A stretch of 45,626 bases of DNA from Dyella_B sp036746095. Lineage in GTDB: Bacteria > Pseudomonadota > Gammaproteobacteria > Xanthomonadales > Rhodanobacteraceae. A program made the position numbers and the translations under genes. The stretch is taken from positions 1-45,626 of the forward strand of contig NZ_DAIOEU010000037.1 of assembly GCF_036746095.1 (NCBI RefSeq). Direction: 5' to 3'. Position 1 is the stretch's first letter. Every line of letters begins with the position of its first letter. Below are positions 8,753-16,609 of this stretch, in pieces. The notes under the pieces are model-generated. The model had not been told where the DNA came from and ran no database searches. It saw only the letters and a program-made list of their open reading frames with translations.

Positions 8753-9484
8753 TCAATGTTGCGGCAGGTTGCTCAAGTCAGCGCGATATTGCCAACTTTC
8801 CGTCGTACTCAAGCGCACCGCGTCCGTGAAGTCACGTAAAGCGCCCTGGTCATTTGCCAGAAGATCGGCCAGGTCTTCACGGAACGTGTCGTAGCTTGCC
8901 CAGTTCGCACGCGCCACCAACAACATGTATTGCGGCTTGTCGCCGCCCGTCACCAGGCGATACCAGGTATGCGGCGGCGCGGCAGGCATCGACGCAAGCA
9001 CGCGGCGCGCCACCTGCAGCGCATGTTCAAAGCGCGCTTCCGTGCCCGGATGTAGGTCGAAATAGGTAACTTGCACCGTATCGCTAGGCTTGCGGCTTTC
9101 CAGTGGCGTGCCGTAACTCAACTGGGGCAACAGCTCATAGGCAAGTTGTGCCTGGGGCGTGACGTAAGGCGTCACGTTGGCCCTGAAATCCGCGCCATCT
9201 TGCTCAACGTCAACGCGATGATCGAATGCGGCGAAGGGTTCGCCGACATTCGCATCGATAAAGTAGCCATCGCGCTTGCCGTCCGCGACCATCCAGCCAT
9301 ACCAGACCAGCGGATCGTGATGGTTGCGATGCCAATCCAGATGATGGCGGTAAGCTTCCTCGAACTTGGTTTGTGCGCCGGTGTTTATCTGATAGACGAA
9401 GAAGTGTGCGGCAGGCCCTTGCTGAGCTTTGACGGGCGAGATCAGCAGCAGCGCCAGGGCGGCGAACAGTGCGCGACAAGTCAT
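8753..9484 (-). CDS. Secreted protein with duplicated alpha-beta (ABM/NIPSNAP-like) halves
   Basis: This is a 243-residue protein with a clear signal peptide cleaved after about residue 20 (SPVKA/QQG). I do not recognise a named family. The mature part shows an internal duplication. Residues about 27-105 and 135-215 share the pattern of a hydrophobic strand, G-x-x-x-x-FE-x-A, a His- or Arg-rich helix, P-x-x-WY, G-x-x-x-Y, and a closing A-N-(W) helix. This suggests two ferredoxin-like dimeric alpha-beta barrel folds, as in antibiotic-monooxygenase or NIPSNAP proteins. GAGGAT precedes the ATG. It is divergent from the LysR regulator across 123 bp, so control by that regulator is plausible. Confidence 0.7.
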   Translation of the reverse strand: MTCRALFAALALLLISPVKAQQGPAAHFFVYQINTGAQTKFEEAYRHHLDWHRNHHDPLVWYGWMVADGKRDGYFIDANVGEPFAAFDHRVDVEQDGADFRANVTPYVTPQAQLAYELLPQLSYGTPLESRKPSDTVQVTYFDLHPGTEARFEHALQVARRVLASMPAAPPHTWYRLVTGGDKPQYMLLVARANWASYDTFREDLADLLANDQGALRDFTDAVRLSTTESWQYRADLSNLPQH

Positions 9485-9607
9485 GGAATCCTCGTGGGTG
9501 GAGTCAAAAGCTGCGTCATACTAGGCTTGCCCCTGCTTGCAGAACCATGCGAATCTTTTTGACCTGACCCTCAAAAAATTTTTCACGGCAGCTGCGCGAA
9601 CACGACC

Positions 9608-10483
9608 ATGAATGTGGAAATGCGTTACCTGCATACCTTCCGGGTGGTCTGCGAAGCCGGCAGCCTGCGTGCCGCGGCCGGCCTTTTGCACCGCACTGAA
9701 CAGGCCGTGAGCTACCAATTGCGCAAGCTGGAGGAAGCACTGGGCATGCCGGTGCTCCAGCGCGGCGGCGGGCGATTGGTACCCAATGCGGCGGGCGAGC
9801 GCTTGCTGGCGTTTTGCCAGGAGATGGGGCGCGACTGGGAAAAGTTGCATGAGGAAATCCGTGCTGCGTCACCCGTTGTACCCTTGCGCATTTCGACGGT
9901 CAGTGGCTTTGGACGCTATCAATTGCTGCCGCTGTTCCGTGATGGCCCATTGGCCGACATTCCGATTCGCATGCGTTATCCCACGGCGGAAGATGTGGTT
10001 CGCCACGTGGAATCAGGCGCGTGTGATCTCGGTTTTGTGCATCGCATGGATACGCACGCGCGGCTCAGCCACACGCCTGTCGACGCAGAAGAGATCGTGC
10101 TGATTGCTTCGCCGCATGTCGCTTCAACGCTTGCGCTTGATGCGCCGTCACTGCGCAACGCCGGCTATGTGAGCTATGACGAAAGTGACTATGTATTCGC
10201 GACCTGGTTTACCCAAGTGCTTGGCATGAACATGACGAACCTCAACACCGTCGCTCACTTCGAAGAGCTGGAAGAAGTGCTCGATTGGGTGGCAGCAGGC
10301 CGCGGCATATCCATCGTGCCGGCATCCTGTATGGCGGAGCATGAAGCACGCGGCGAGGCGGTGGCTTTGCGCAAACCGCAAGCGCGTTGCCGCAACACTA
10401 TCTACGCCGTCTTGAATCCGCACCACCATCACGCTGCAATCGAACGGACTTTGCAGGCGGTGCGGGAGCGCGCGCAGTTTTAG
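9608..10483 (+). CDS. LysR-family transcriptional regulator
   Basis: The product is 291 residues. The N-terminal winged HTH (about 5-62) reads LHTFRVVCEAGSLRAAAGLL then RTEQAVSYQLRKLEEALG, a standard LysR signature. The rest is a periplasmic-binding-like effector domain (about 88-285). It is divergent from the secreted two-domain protein at 8753-9484, the usual arrangement for a LysR target. The intergenic stretch holds an A/T-rich near-palindrome (CTCAAAAAATTTTTCA, about 9571-9586) that could contain a LysR T-N11-A site. The effector is unknown. Its last 86 bases overlap, tail to tail, the end of the pseudouridine synthase gene. Confidence 0.9.
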   Translation: MNVEMRYLHTFRVVCEAGSLRAAAGLLHRTEQAVSYQLRKLEEALGMPVLQRGGGRLVPNAAGERLLAFCQEMGRDWEKLHEEIRAASPVVPLRISTVSGFGRYQLLPLFRDGPLADIPIRMRYPTAEDVVRHVESGACDLGFVHRMDTHARLSHTPVDAEEIVLIASPHVASTLALDAPSLRNAGYVSYDESDYVFATWFTQVLGMNMTNLNTVAHFEELEEVLDWVAAGRGISIVPASCMAEHEARGEAVALRKPQARCRNTIYAVLNPHHHHAAIERTLQAVRERAQF

Positions 10484-11258
10484 ACGTGTCTTGAGCATGG
10501 GCCGATGAGCCGGAAAGGCTGGCCACTTCGCTGGCGGTCAGATGCCGCCACTGCCCTTTGGCAAGATCACCCAACACCAAGTTGCCGATAGCTACGCGAA
10601 TCAGTCGCAGCACGCCGATGTCCTGGGCGGCAAGCAGGCGCCGGATATGCCGGTTGCGTCCTTCGTCGAGCACGACGTCCAGCCAGGCGTTCTTTTCACC
10701 CTCGCGCAACAGCGCAACGCGCTTGGCGGCCAGTCGCTCGCCGTTGTCGTCGACGCCGTGCAACATGCGATCAAGCAGAAGCGAGTCGGGAAGCGTGTCG
10801 ATCTGCACGTGATACGTCTTATCGACGTGGTGGCGCGGATCGGTCAGCCTTGCTGCCCACACGCTGTCGTTGCTGAGCAGCAGCAGGCCCTCGCTTGCCT
10901 TGTCGAGACGGCCGACCGGCCCCAGCCACGGCAGGCCTGCGCCCGCCAGCAACTCATACACGGTATCGCGACCGCGCTCGTCGGCAGCACTCACGACAAC
11001 GCCGCGCGGTTTGTTGAGCGCGATATAGATGCGCTTGGCGGCGGCCACCGTTTCGCCATCCAGACAGACCCGTTCGCGTTCCGGATCGGTGGCGCGTTCC
11101 GGGTCGCGCACGATGCGGCCATCCACGGTCACCCTGCCCTCGCGCACGGCTTTTTCCGCCTGACTGCGCGAGCACACGCCGAGCTTGCTGAGCACGCGCG
11201 CGATGCCGTGGCGGGGGTTTGCCGATGCTGACGCGGGACGGGAGCGGGAACGGGTCAT
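10398..11258 (-). CDS. RsuA/RluB/RluF-family rRNA pseudouridine synthase
   Basis: The product is 286 residues. An S4 RNA-binding domain comes first (about 18-65, RVLSKLGVCSRSQAEKAVREG..VTVDG). The catalytic domain follows, with the motif GRLDKASEGLLLLSND, whose Asp is the family nucleophile, and later LDEGRNRHIRRLL. It isomerises a uridine in rRNA; which site cannot be read from sequence. A roughly 45-residue basic, Ala/Ser-rich C-terminal tail follows and is encoded in the stretch overlapping the convergent LysR gene. The predicted intron 3' end lies only about 13-18 bases before its ATG, so native upstream promoter DNA has been displaced. Confidence 0.9.
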   Translation of the reverse strand: MTRSRSRPASASANPRHGIARVLSKLGVCSRSQAEKAVREGRVTVDGRIVRDPERATDPERERVCLDGETVAAAKRIYIALNKPRGVVVSAADERGRDTVYELLAGAGLPWLGPVGRLDKASEGLLLLSNDSVWAARLTDPRHHVDKTYHVQIDTLPDSLLLDRMLHGVDDNGERLAAKRVALLREGEKNAWLDVVLDEGRNRHIRRLLAAQDIGVLRLIRVAIGNLVLGDLAKGQWRHLTASEVASLSGSSAHAQDTSKTARAPAPPAKSVRLQRDGGADSRRRR

Positions 11259-11271
11259 GGTGTCGACGATA

Positions 11272-12343
11272 ATCGGATAGGGAGCCGGTGTCCCGGCCCC
11301 CCTTCCACACCACCGTACGTGCGGTTCCGCATACGGCGGTTCATGCCAGACGCTGGAGATAGTGCACGGTGTCGGTCAAGCTGAGCAAACCTGCTTTGTC
11401 GAAGAAGGCCTTTGGGAATGCTTCATTCATGTGGCTGGCTCCCGCATTCCACCACGAACCATGTCCGTTTCGGGCCGAGTGCCAGGCACGCACCACCGAT
11501 AACCCTCTTCTGCGTAACATCTCCGTCCGCCGTTGCCGGGTCTTGGCCTGCTGCCAGATCAGGCCGCGCAGCCGACGCCTTATCCAGCCATCGAGTTCTT
11601 CCCAGGGCCTACGACTTTCGCTAAGCCGGAAGTAGCTGGCCCAGCCTCGCAACACTGGATTGAGCACTTCGATGGTGTGCTTCAGACTTCGCCCTGTCCC
11701 CTGGCGTAGCAGTTCGCGTACGCGCCGCTGGAGTCGCACCTGACTTTCTCTGGCAAAGCGCAGGCGTATGCCTGCGATCGCTGTCATGGTGTACCCCAGA
11801 TACCCCGGTCCGCCATCGTTGCGTACGACTTTCTGGTACGCCGCCCTTACGTTGTTACGCTCGACCACGGCTCCTTCGGCGTTCCGCCCCGCTCTCAAGT
11901 CCACGGCCTCGCTAGCGCGAGCTTCTGCTTCGTCGACGATCATCGAGTTTCAACCGTCCTAATTGCGGTCTTTCATGTTCAGCCCTTCGGTCTGACTGCA
12001 CCTACGATGGCCTCGGCTGACTTCTCGCTCCGTGGTTTTTTTCCACGTCACCCTTTCAGGCACAAAGCGAGACCTCCCCGGGTATGACGCATCTGCTTTC
12101 ACGCTTATGCCTGTCGGATCTACGCCATGGTCTTCCGTACAAGTATCGGGCTTTAGCCTTCTTTGCTGCCTTACCCCACCATGTCGCCTCGTATCCGCTT
12201 CCTGTTCGTCAGGCCAGCGCTTTGCCTCAGGCTTCCTCCAGACGTCCAGTCACCTGCAACGCCCCTGCCTCCGGCTAACTCTTCCCCCTTGTCGGGCGAG
12301 TAGAGGTCTTTCACCTCCTAGCAGTGCGCCCTGCCGGGCGCAC
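11272..12343 (-). mobile_element. Degenerate group II intron (bacterial class C-like)
   Basis: On the minus strand the element starts at GTGCGCCC (12343), the GUGYG-type 5' end of group II introns, directly after the T-tract of the terminator at 12348-12374. Class C introns typically insert there. Near the other end, minus-strand sequence at about 11300-11345 folds as domain V (GAACCGCCGTATGCG GAAC CGCACGTACGGTGG). A domain VI hairpin (GGGGGCCGG GACA CCGGCTCCC) follows, then CTATCCGAT, giving a plausible 3' end near 11272 with the branch A seven bases in. Total length is about 1.07 kb, roughly half a complete ORF-bearing intron, because most of the reverse transcriptase is missing. The exact 3' boundary is uncertain by about five bases. 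Confidence 0.8.
11341..11943 (-). pseudogene. Group II intron maturase remnant, RT domain deleted in frame
   Basis: This 200-codon open frame joins the start of a group II intron protein (VERNNVRAAYQKVVRNDGGPG, about residues 27-47) directly to its C-terminal region beginning at YLGYTMT. The C-terminal part contains the maturase or thumb segment (LNPVLRGWASYFR, then WIRRRLRGLIW) and a tail ending PKAFFDKAGLLSLTDTVHYL. The reverse-transcriptase palm, including the YADD active site, is missing, so about 200 or more residues have been lost. The deletion kept the frame. It cannot reverse transcribe; whether the maturase domain still aids splicing is unknown. Confidence is high for the family and lower for any function. 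Confidence 0.85.
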
Positions 12344-12347
12344 AAAG

Positions 12348-12374
12348 AAAAAGCCCGGCGAGTGCCGGGCTTTT
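12348..12374 (-). terminator. Intrinsic terminator of the OmpA-like gene
   Basis: The minus strand reads AAAAGCCCGGC ACTC GCCGGGCTTTTTC, an 11-bp stem counting A/T pairs followed by a T-tract. The A-tract on the other side makes it potentially bidirectional. The group II intron begins four bases beyond it. Confidence 0.9.
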
Positions 12375-12399
12375 CCATACTGCCTGCAACGGTTCGATT

Positions 12400-12499
12400 N
12401 NNNNNNNNNNNNNNNNNNNNNNNNNNNNNNNNNNNNNNNNNNNNNNNNNNNNNNNNNNNNNNNNNNNNNNNNNNNNNNNNNNNNNNNNNNNNNNNNNNN
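12400..12499. other. Assembly gap of exactly 100 N
   Basis: One hundred consecutive N, the conventional placeholder for a gap of unknown length. It interrupts the 3' part of the OmpA-like gene. No inference about the true distance is possible. Confidence 0.98.
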
Positions 12500-13199
12500 C
12501 GCACAGGTTCACGCCATTGCGGAACTGCTTGGAGCAGTCCGGCTGCGGCGGCGGGGGCGGCGCGGGCGGGGCAGCCGGGGCCGGCACGGAGCCGATCTTG
12601 GCCACGATGCTGAAGCCCAGGAACCAGTCGCCATAGCCGTTCTTCGCCGGCTGGGTCTTGTCGTCCCAGTCATACCGGTAGCCCGCTTCCACGCGGAAAT
12701 CCGCGCTGTCGGTGATCGACTTGGACACGCCTACGCCTGCTTCGGCGGCGGGCGCCCAATCACGGTTCAGCGGATTGTGGTGGTAGCTGCCCATCACGCC
12801 GCCCAGCAGGTACGGACGCCACGCGTTGGCATCGCCGAAGAAATAACGTGCCGACACGCCGTAGTTGTTGCTCGACCAGGTGTTGCCCTGGCCAAACACG
12901 TTCGAGTCGCCCTTGCGCTTGGTGCGATCGATGAACAGCTCGACGGCAACGTTCGGGCTGATGAATTTGCCTACCGACAGCCCGTAGTAGATCTGGCGGC
13001 TGCGCGTATTGCGATCGGTGTCGTTGTAGTAGCCGCCCACCGTCGGGGCAACGTACCAGCGATCATCAAAGCCATTCGGCCACGCCGGCGCATTGCTGCT
13101 GGCCGTGCTGCTGCCCGCAGCCGTGTTGTCCTGCGCATGAACGGCGGCGACGCCACCCAGCGCAAGCGCGATCAGAAAATACAGGCCCTTACGTTTCAT
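12500..13199 (-). CDS. Outer-membrane beta-barrel protein, OmpA-like, 3' end lost in gap
   Basis: 233 residues are visible. A signal peptide ends near residue 22 (AVHA/QDN). A beta-barrel of about 180 residues follows (WYVAPTVGGYYND..., YGLSVGKFISPNVAVELF, YGVSARYFFGD). A proline hinge (PAPAAPPAPPPPPQP) comes next, and then CSKQFRNGVNLC, where the assembly gap begins. Barrel plus Pro-rich hinge is the layout of OmpA-type porins with a C-terminal peptidoglycan-binding domain, so that domain is probably hidden in the gap. Beyond the gap no stop occurs before the terminator in any of the three frames, so the stop probably lies in or at the edge of the gap. GAGGAG precedes the ATG. Confidence 0.85.
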
Positions 13200-13468
13200 C
13201 AGGTGTTCTCCTCATTTCTTAATGTGTAGGGCATTCATCCCGCCAAGCCAAATCGCTGTAGACGCGCCACCATTGCGGCACAGGACTCGTACGATGGCCA
13301 ACGCCCGGCGCGGGCGAGTTTAACAAGTTTTAAACGACATGCAAAATGATCGCTAACTGCCTGTCAGCCCACAGTCTGCCTGCCCCCGCGACGACGCCAA
13401 CCCGGCTCGGCCCCTGGGTCGAACCGGGTCTTGAACCCATGGCTTAAGATTTTCTGCTCTTCATGTCA

Positions 13469-14920
13469 TCACAGCGTGAAGAGACCGAGGAAATCCTGGA
13501 TCGGCATGGCATCCAGCGTGGCCGGATCGGCCGTTGCGTCCAGGATGGCCTTCACCTTGTGCGACGGCAGGTGGCCGCGCATGGCCGCCTCGAACTTCTT
13601 CAGCAGTACCGGGATGCCCTCGGCGCGGCGCTTGCGATGGCCGATCGGGTAGTCGATGGACACCTTCTCGGTGCTGCTGCCGTCCTTGAAGAACACCTGC
13701 ACGGCATTGCCGATGTAACGCTTCTCGGGATCGAAGTAGTCCTTGGTGAACTGCGGGTTCTCGGTGACCGACATTTTCTCGCGCAGCGCATCGATGCGCG
13801 GATCGGCAGCGACGTCGTCGTTGTAGTCATCCGCGGTGAGGCGGCCGAAGATCAGCGGCAGGGCCACCATGTACTGGATGCAGTGATCGCGATCGGCGTA
13901 ATTGGCCAACGGGCCGGTCTTGTCGATGATGCGGCAGCCGGCTTCCTGCGTTTCGATCACCACCTTCTCGATCCGGTCGAGCTTGCCGGCGACCTGCGCG
14001 TGCAGCTTCATGGCGCACTCCACCGCGGTCTGCGCGTGGAACTCGGCCGGGAAGCTGATTTTGAACAGCACGTTCTCCATCACGTAGCTGCCGAACGGGC
14101 GCTCGAACTCGAACGGCTTGCCCTTGAACGCCACGTCGTAATAACCCCAGGTCTTGGCCGTGAGCGCGGAGGGATAACCCACCACGCCGCGGTAGACCGC
14201 ATTGATGGCGTGGGTAACGGCGCGGCGGCAGGCGTCGCCGGCTGCCCAGCTCTTGCGCGGCCCGGTATTGGGCGCGTGGCGATACGTGCGCAGCGCGCCG
14301 TTGTCGATCCAGCTGTGCGATACGGCGGTGGTGATCTGCTCCTTGCTGCCGCCCAGCATCGCGGTAGCGACCGCGGTGGAAGCCAGACGCACCAGGATCA
14401 CATGATCCTGGCCGACGCGGTTGTAGCTGTTGAGTAGCGCATAGCAACCCTGGATTTCGTGCGCCTTGATCGCATAGGCCAGCACGTCGCGTACGGTCAG
14501 CGCCGTGCCGCCTTCGCGCTCGGCCTTGCGGCTCAGGTAATCGGCCACGGCCAGGATCGCGCCCAGATTGTCGGACGGATGGCCCCACTCGGCGGCCAGC
14601 CACGTATCGTTGAAATCCAGCCAGCGGATCTGCGTGCCGATGGCGAACGCCGCCTGCACCGGATCAAGCTCATGGCTGGTGCCCGGCACGCGCGCACCGC
14701 CTGGCAACGTCGCACCCGGCACCACCGGTCCGAGATGCTTCACGCATTCGGGAAACTTCATCGCCATCATCGCGGTGGCCAGCGAATCGAGCAGCATGTA
14801 GCGCGCGGTGTCATACGCCTCGGTGGAATCGATCCGGTAGTCGGCGACGTAGTTGGCAATGTCGACCATCGGTTGATCGGGATCGGGACGCTTGGCAGAA
14901 CGGATGTCGTGCGCGCTCAT
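13469..14920 (-). CDS. prpD: 2-methylcitrate dehydratase (MmgE/PrpD family)
   Basis: The product is 483 residues, usual for PrpD. The ATG at 14920 (MSAHDIRSAKRPDPDQPM) is chosen because homology starts there; the open frame runs on upstream without family similarity. Visible segments are DIANYVADY, the helical-domain stretch WLDFNDTWLAAEWGHPSDN, and YPSALTAKTWGYYDV. The enzyme dehydrates 2-methylcitrate to cis-2-methylaconitate in the methylcitrate cycle that removes propionyl-CoA. prpC and prpB lie on the same strand 7.4 kb away, beyond the amyloid-like cluster. No acnD or prpF is present, consistent with use of PrpD. It is divergent from the TerC gene and its riboswitch. Confidence 0.95.
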   Translation of the reverse strand: MSAHDIRSAKRPDPDQPMVDIANYVADYRIDSTEAYDTARYMLLDSLATAMMAMKFPECVKHLGPVVPGATLPGGARVPGTSHELDPVQAAFAIGTQIRWLDFNDTWLAAEWGHPSDNLGAILAVADYLSRKAEREGGTALTVRDVLAYAIKAHEIQGCYALLNSYNRVGQDHVILVRLASTAVATAMLGGSKEQITTAVSHSWIDNGALRTYRHAPNTGPRKSWAAGDACRRAVTHAINAVYRGVVGYPSALTAKTWGYYDVAFKGKPFEFERPFGSYVMENVLFKISFPAEFHAQTAVECAMKLHAQVAGKLDRIEKVVIETQEAGCRIIDKTGPLANYADRDHCIQYMVALPLIFGRLTADDYNDDVAADPRIDALREKMSVTENPQFTKDYFDPEKRYIGNAVQVFFKDGSSTEKVSIDYPIGHRKRRAEGIPVLLKKFEAAMRGHLPSHKVKAILDATADPATLDAMPIQDFLGLFTL

Positions 14921-15039
14921 GGGGATCTCGCGGTAAGGGAAAAGCGAAATTGTAACGGGGAACACCAAGTTGAGACATGCTGCAAGCGCTGCATGCGCTT
15001 GACCCACCCTGCTCCGCCACTCAGAATCCCGCGAACCAC

Positions 15040-15165
15040 CCCAAAGGGGAGTAGTTCCGGATGCGGCCAGCCGCATCCGCGCGGCGATCGTCATCACGAG
15101 CGAAGCATCGCTCCGGGCGCCGCGGCGGCCTGAAGGCCGGGAACGAGACTTTTGCGGTGATGACG
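15040..15165 (+). promoter_or_regulatory. yybP-ykoY (Mn2+) riboswitch
   Basis: The hallmark AAAGGGGAGTAG lies at 15043-15054. The partner element GAACGAGACTTTTGC lies at 15141-15155, with GC-rich stems between them, including GGATGCGGCCAGCCGCATCC and CGGCGGCCTGAAGGCCGGG. This two-element arrangement is characteristic of the yybP-ykoY Mn2+ sensor. It sits about 60-180 bases before a TerC-family gene, the commonest riboswitch partner in proteobacteria (alx and similar). The exact ends are estimated. Confidence 0.88.
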
Positions 15166-15221
15166 GGGCTGGCGTGCGTCCCGTCGTCGCCGCTTGAGTC
15201 CCGCACGCCCAGGAACCCGGC

Positions 15222-15896
15222 ATGACGCTCCCCACCCATCTGCTTTCTGATCTGCTCACCATCATCCTGCTGGATCTGGTCCTGGCCGGCGACAACGCGA
15301 TCGTGATCGCGCTCGCCGCGCGCAACCTTCCTCACGCCTTGCAAAAACGTGCGGTGATTTGGGGCACCCTGGGCGCGATTGCCGTGCGCATTGCGCTGAC
15401 GGTGATCGTCGTCTACCTGCTTGAACTGCCCGGACTGATGCTGGCCGGCGGGCTGCTGTTGCTGCCGATCGCGTGGAAGCTGCTCAAACCCGCGCAGGAC
15501 GAACACGGCTCCGTTGCCGCCGCAGCGAGTTTCTGGTCGGCGCTGCGCACCATCATCGTGGCCGACGTGCTGATGGGCGTGGACAACGTGCTGGCCATTG
15601 CCGGCGCCGCGAAAGGACACATGGGCCTGGTGGTGATCGGCCTGTTGATCAGCATTCCGTTGGTGGTATGGGGTTCGACGCTGATCATCAAGCTGATCGA
15701 GCGTCTTCCCATCCTCATCTACGCCGGCGCCGCGGCCATCGCCTGGACGGGAGGCCGCATGATCAGTCACGAAACGCTATGGCGTGCGTGGTTCGATGCA
15801 CATGGCTGGATGAAGCACGCGCTGGAAATCGGCCTGGCCGTCATCGTGTGCGGTGGCGGATACGTGATCAATCGGCGGCGACGGCTTGAGGCCTGA
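15222..15896 (+). CDS. TerC-family integral membrane protein, probable Mn2+ exporter
   Basis: This 224-residue protein has about seven hydrophobic helices. Two inverted halves each carry the acidic family motif, LDLVLAGDNAIVIALA near residues 17-32 and VADVLMGVDNVLAIAG near 112-127. The intramembrane Asp and Asn residues are thought to handle metal. The preceding yybP-ykoY-type riboswitch points to Mn2+-induced expression and thus to export of excess manganese, perhaps for metalloprotein loading at the membrane. CAGGAA precedes the ATG. The GST gene follows by 48 bp and could be co-transcribed. Confidence 0.88.
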   Translation: MTLPTHLLSDLLTIILLDLVLAGDNAIVIALAARNLPHALQKRAVIWGTLGAIAVRIALTVIVVYLLELPGLMLAGGLLLLPIAWKLLKPAQDEHGSVAAAASFWSALRTIIVADVLMGVDNVLAIAGAAKGHMGLVVIGLLISIPLVVWGSTLIIKLIERLPILIYAGAAAIAWTGGRMISHETLWRAWFDAHGWMKHALEIGLAVIVCGGGYVINRRRRLEA

Positions 15897-15944
15897 TGCC
15901 CGGCGCGCCACACTGCGCGGCTATCTCGCCAGCATGGAGTTGTC

Positions 15945-16556
15945 ATGAAGCTGTACTACATCCCCGGCGCCTGTTCGATGGCCGATCACATCGTGCTCGA
16001 ATGGATCGGCAAGCCCTACGAGACGCAAGAGGTTGCGCGCGAGGCGCTGCGCTCGCCGGACTATCTGAAGATCAATCCCTCCGGACAGGTGCCGGCTCTC
16101 GCCATGGAAGAGGATTGGGTGCTCACCGAGAACGTCGCCATCCTCAATTACCTGATGGACCTTTCTCCGGAAGCAAAGCTCGACGGCCAGGGTTCGCCGC
16201 GCGAGCGCGCGGAAGTGAATCGCTGGCTGTGCTATCTCAATGTCGATGTGCATGGCGCCTTCAAGCCGTTGTTCCGTCCGCAACGCTTTATCGCCGACGA
16301 GTCCCAGCACGCCGCGGTGCAAGATATGGCACGCCAGCATCTGCGTACGCATTTCGAACGGCTGAATGCGCAGCTGGCCGACCGCGAGTGGCTGACCGGA
16401 CATCGCTCGGTGGCCGATGCATACCTGTTCGTCGTGCTGCGCTGGGCCAAGCGCATGCAGGTGGCTCTCGGCGGGCTCGCGCACCTCGATGCGTTCTTCG
16501 CGCGGATGGAGACCGATGCCGGCGTGCAGGCGGCGATGAAGGCCGAGGGCGTTTGA
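15945..16556 (+). CDS. Glutathione S-transferase, beta-class-like
   Basis: The product is 203 residues. The thioredoxin-like N-terminal domain (1-80) begins MKLYYIPGACSMADHIVLEW and contains the glutathione-binding segment NPSGQVPAL, with an acidic LTEN near residues 65-68. The all-helical domain follows, with the N-capping segment SVADAYLF. The Cys at about residue 10 in PGACS matches the active-site cysteine of bacterial beta-class GSTs. It probably conjugates or reduces electrophiles in the cytosol; the substrate is unknown. GGAG lies eight bases before the ATG. Confidence 0.88.
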   Translation: MKLYYIPGACSMADHIVLEWIGKPYETQEVAREALRSPDYLKINPSGQVPALAMEEDWVLTENVAILNYLMDLSPEAKLDGQGSPRERAEVNRWLCYLNVDVHGAFKPLFRPQRFIADESQHAAVQDMARQHLRTHFERLNAQLADREWLTGHRSVADAYLFVVLRWAKRMQVALGGLAHLDAFFARMETDAGVQAAMKAEGV

Positions 16557-16571
16557 TCACTTTTGCGCACA

Positions 16572-16602
16572 CATGCCCTCTCCCCATCGCGGAGAGGGCA
16601 TG
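16572..16602. terminator. Hairpin between convergent GST and outer-membrane genes
   Basis: CATGCCCTCTCC (16572-16583) pairs perfectly with GGAGAGGGCATG (16591-16602) around a seven-base loop. It lies between two convergent stop codons, where a bidirectional terminator is expected. There is no T-tract, so the mechanism is uncertain. Confidence 0.55.
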
Positions 16603-16609
16603 ACGCCGT

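Noticed and set aside
12032..12613. Plus-strand open frame crossing the N gap
   Set aside because: It lies antisense to the group II intron and depends on reading through unknown bases.
14921..15325. N-terminal extension of prpD to 618 residues
   Set aside because: The extra sequence has no PrpD similarity and would run through the divergent riboswitch and the TerC gene start.
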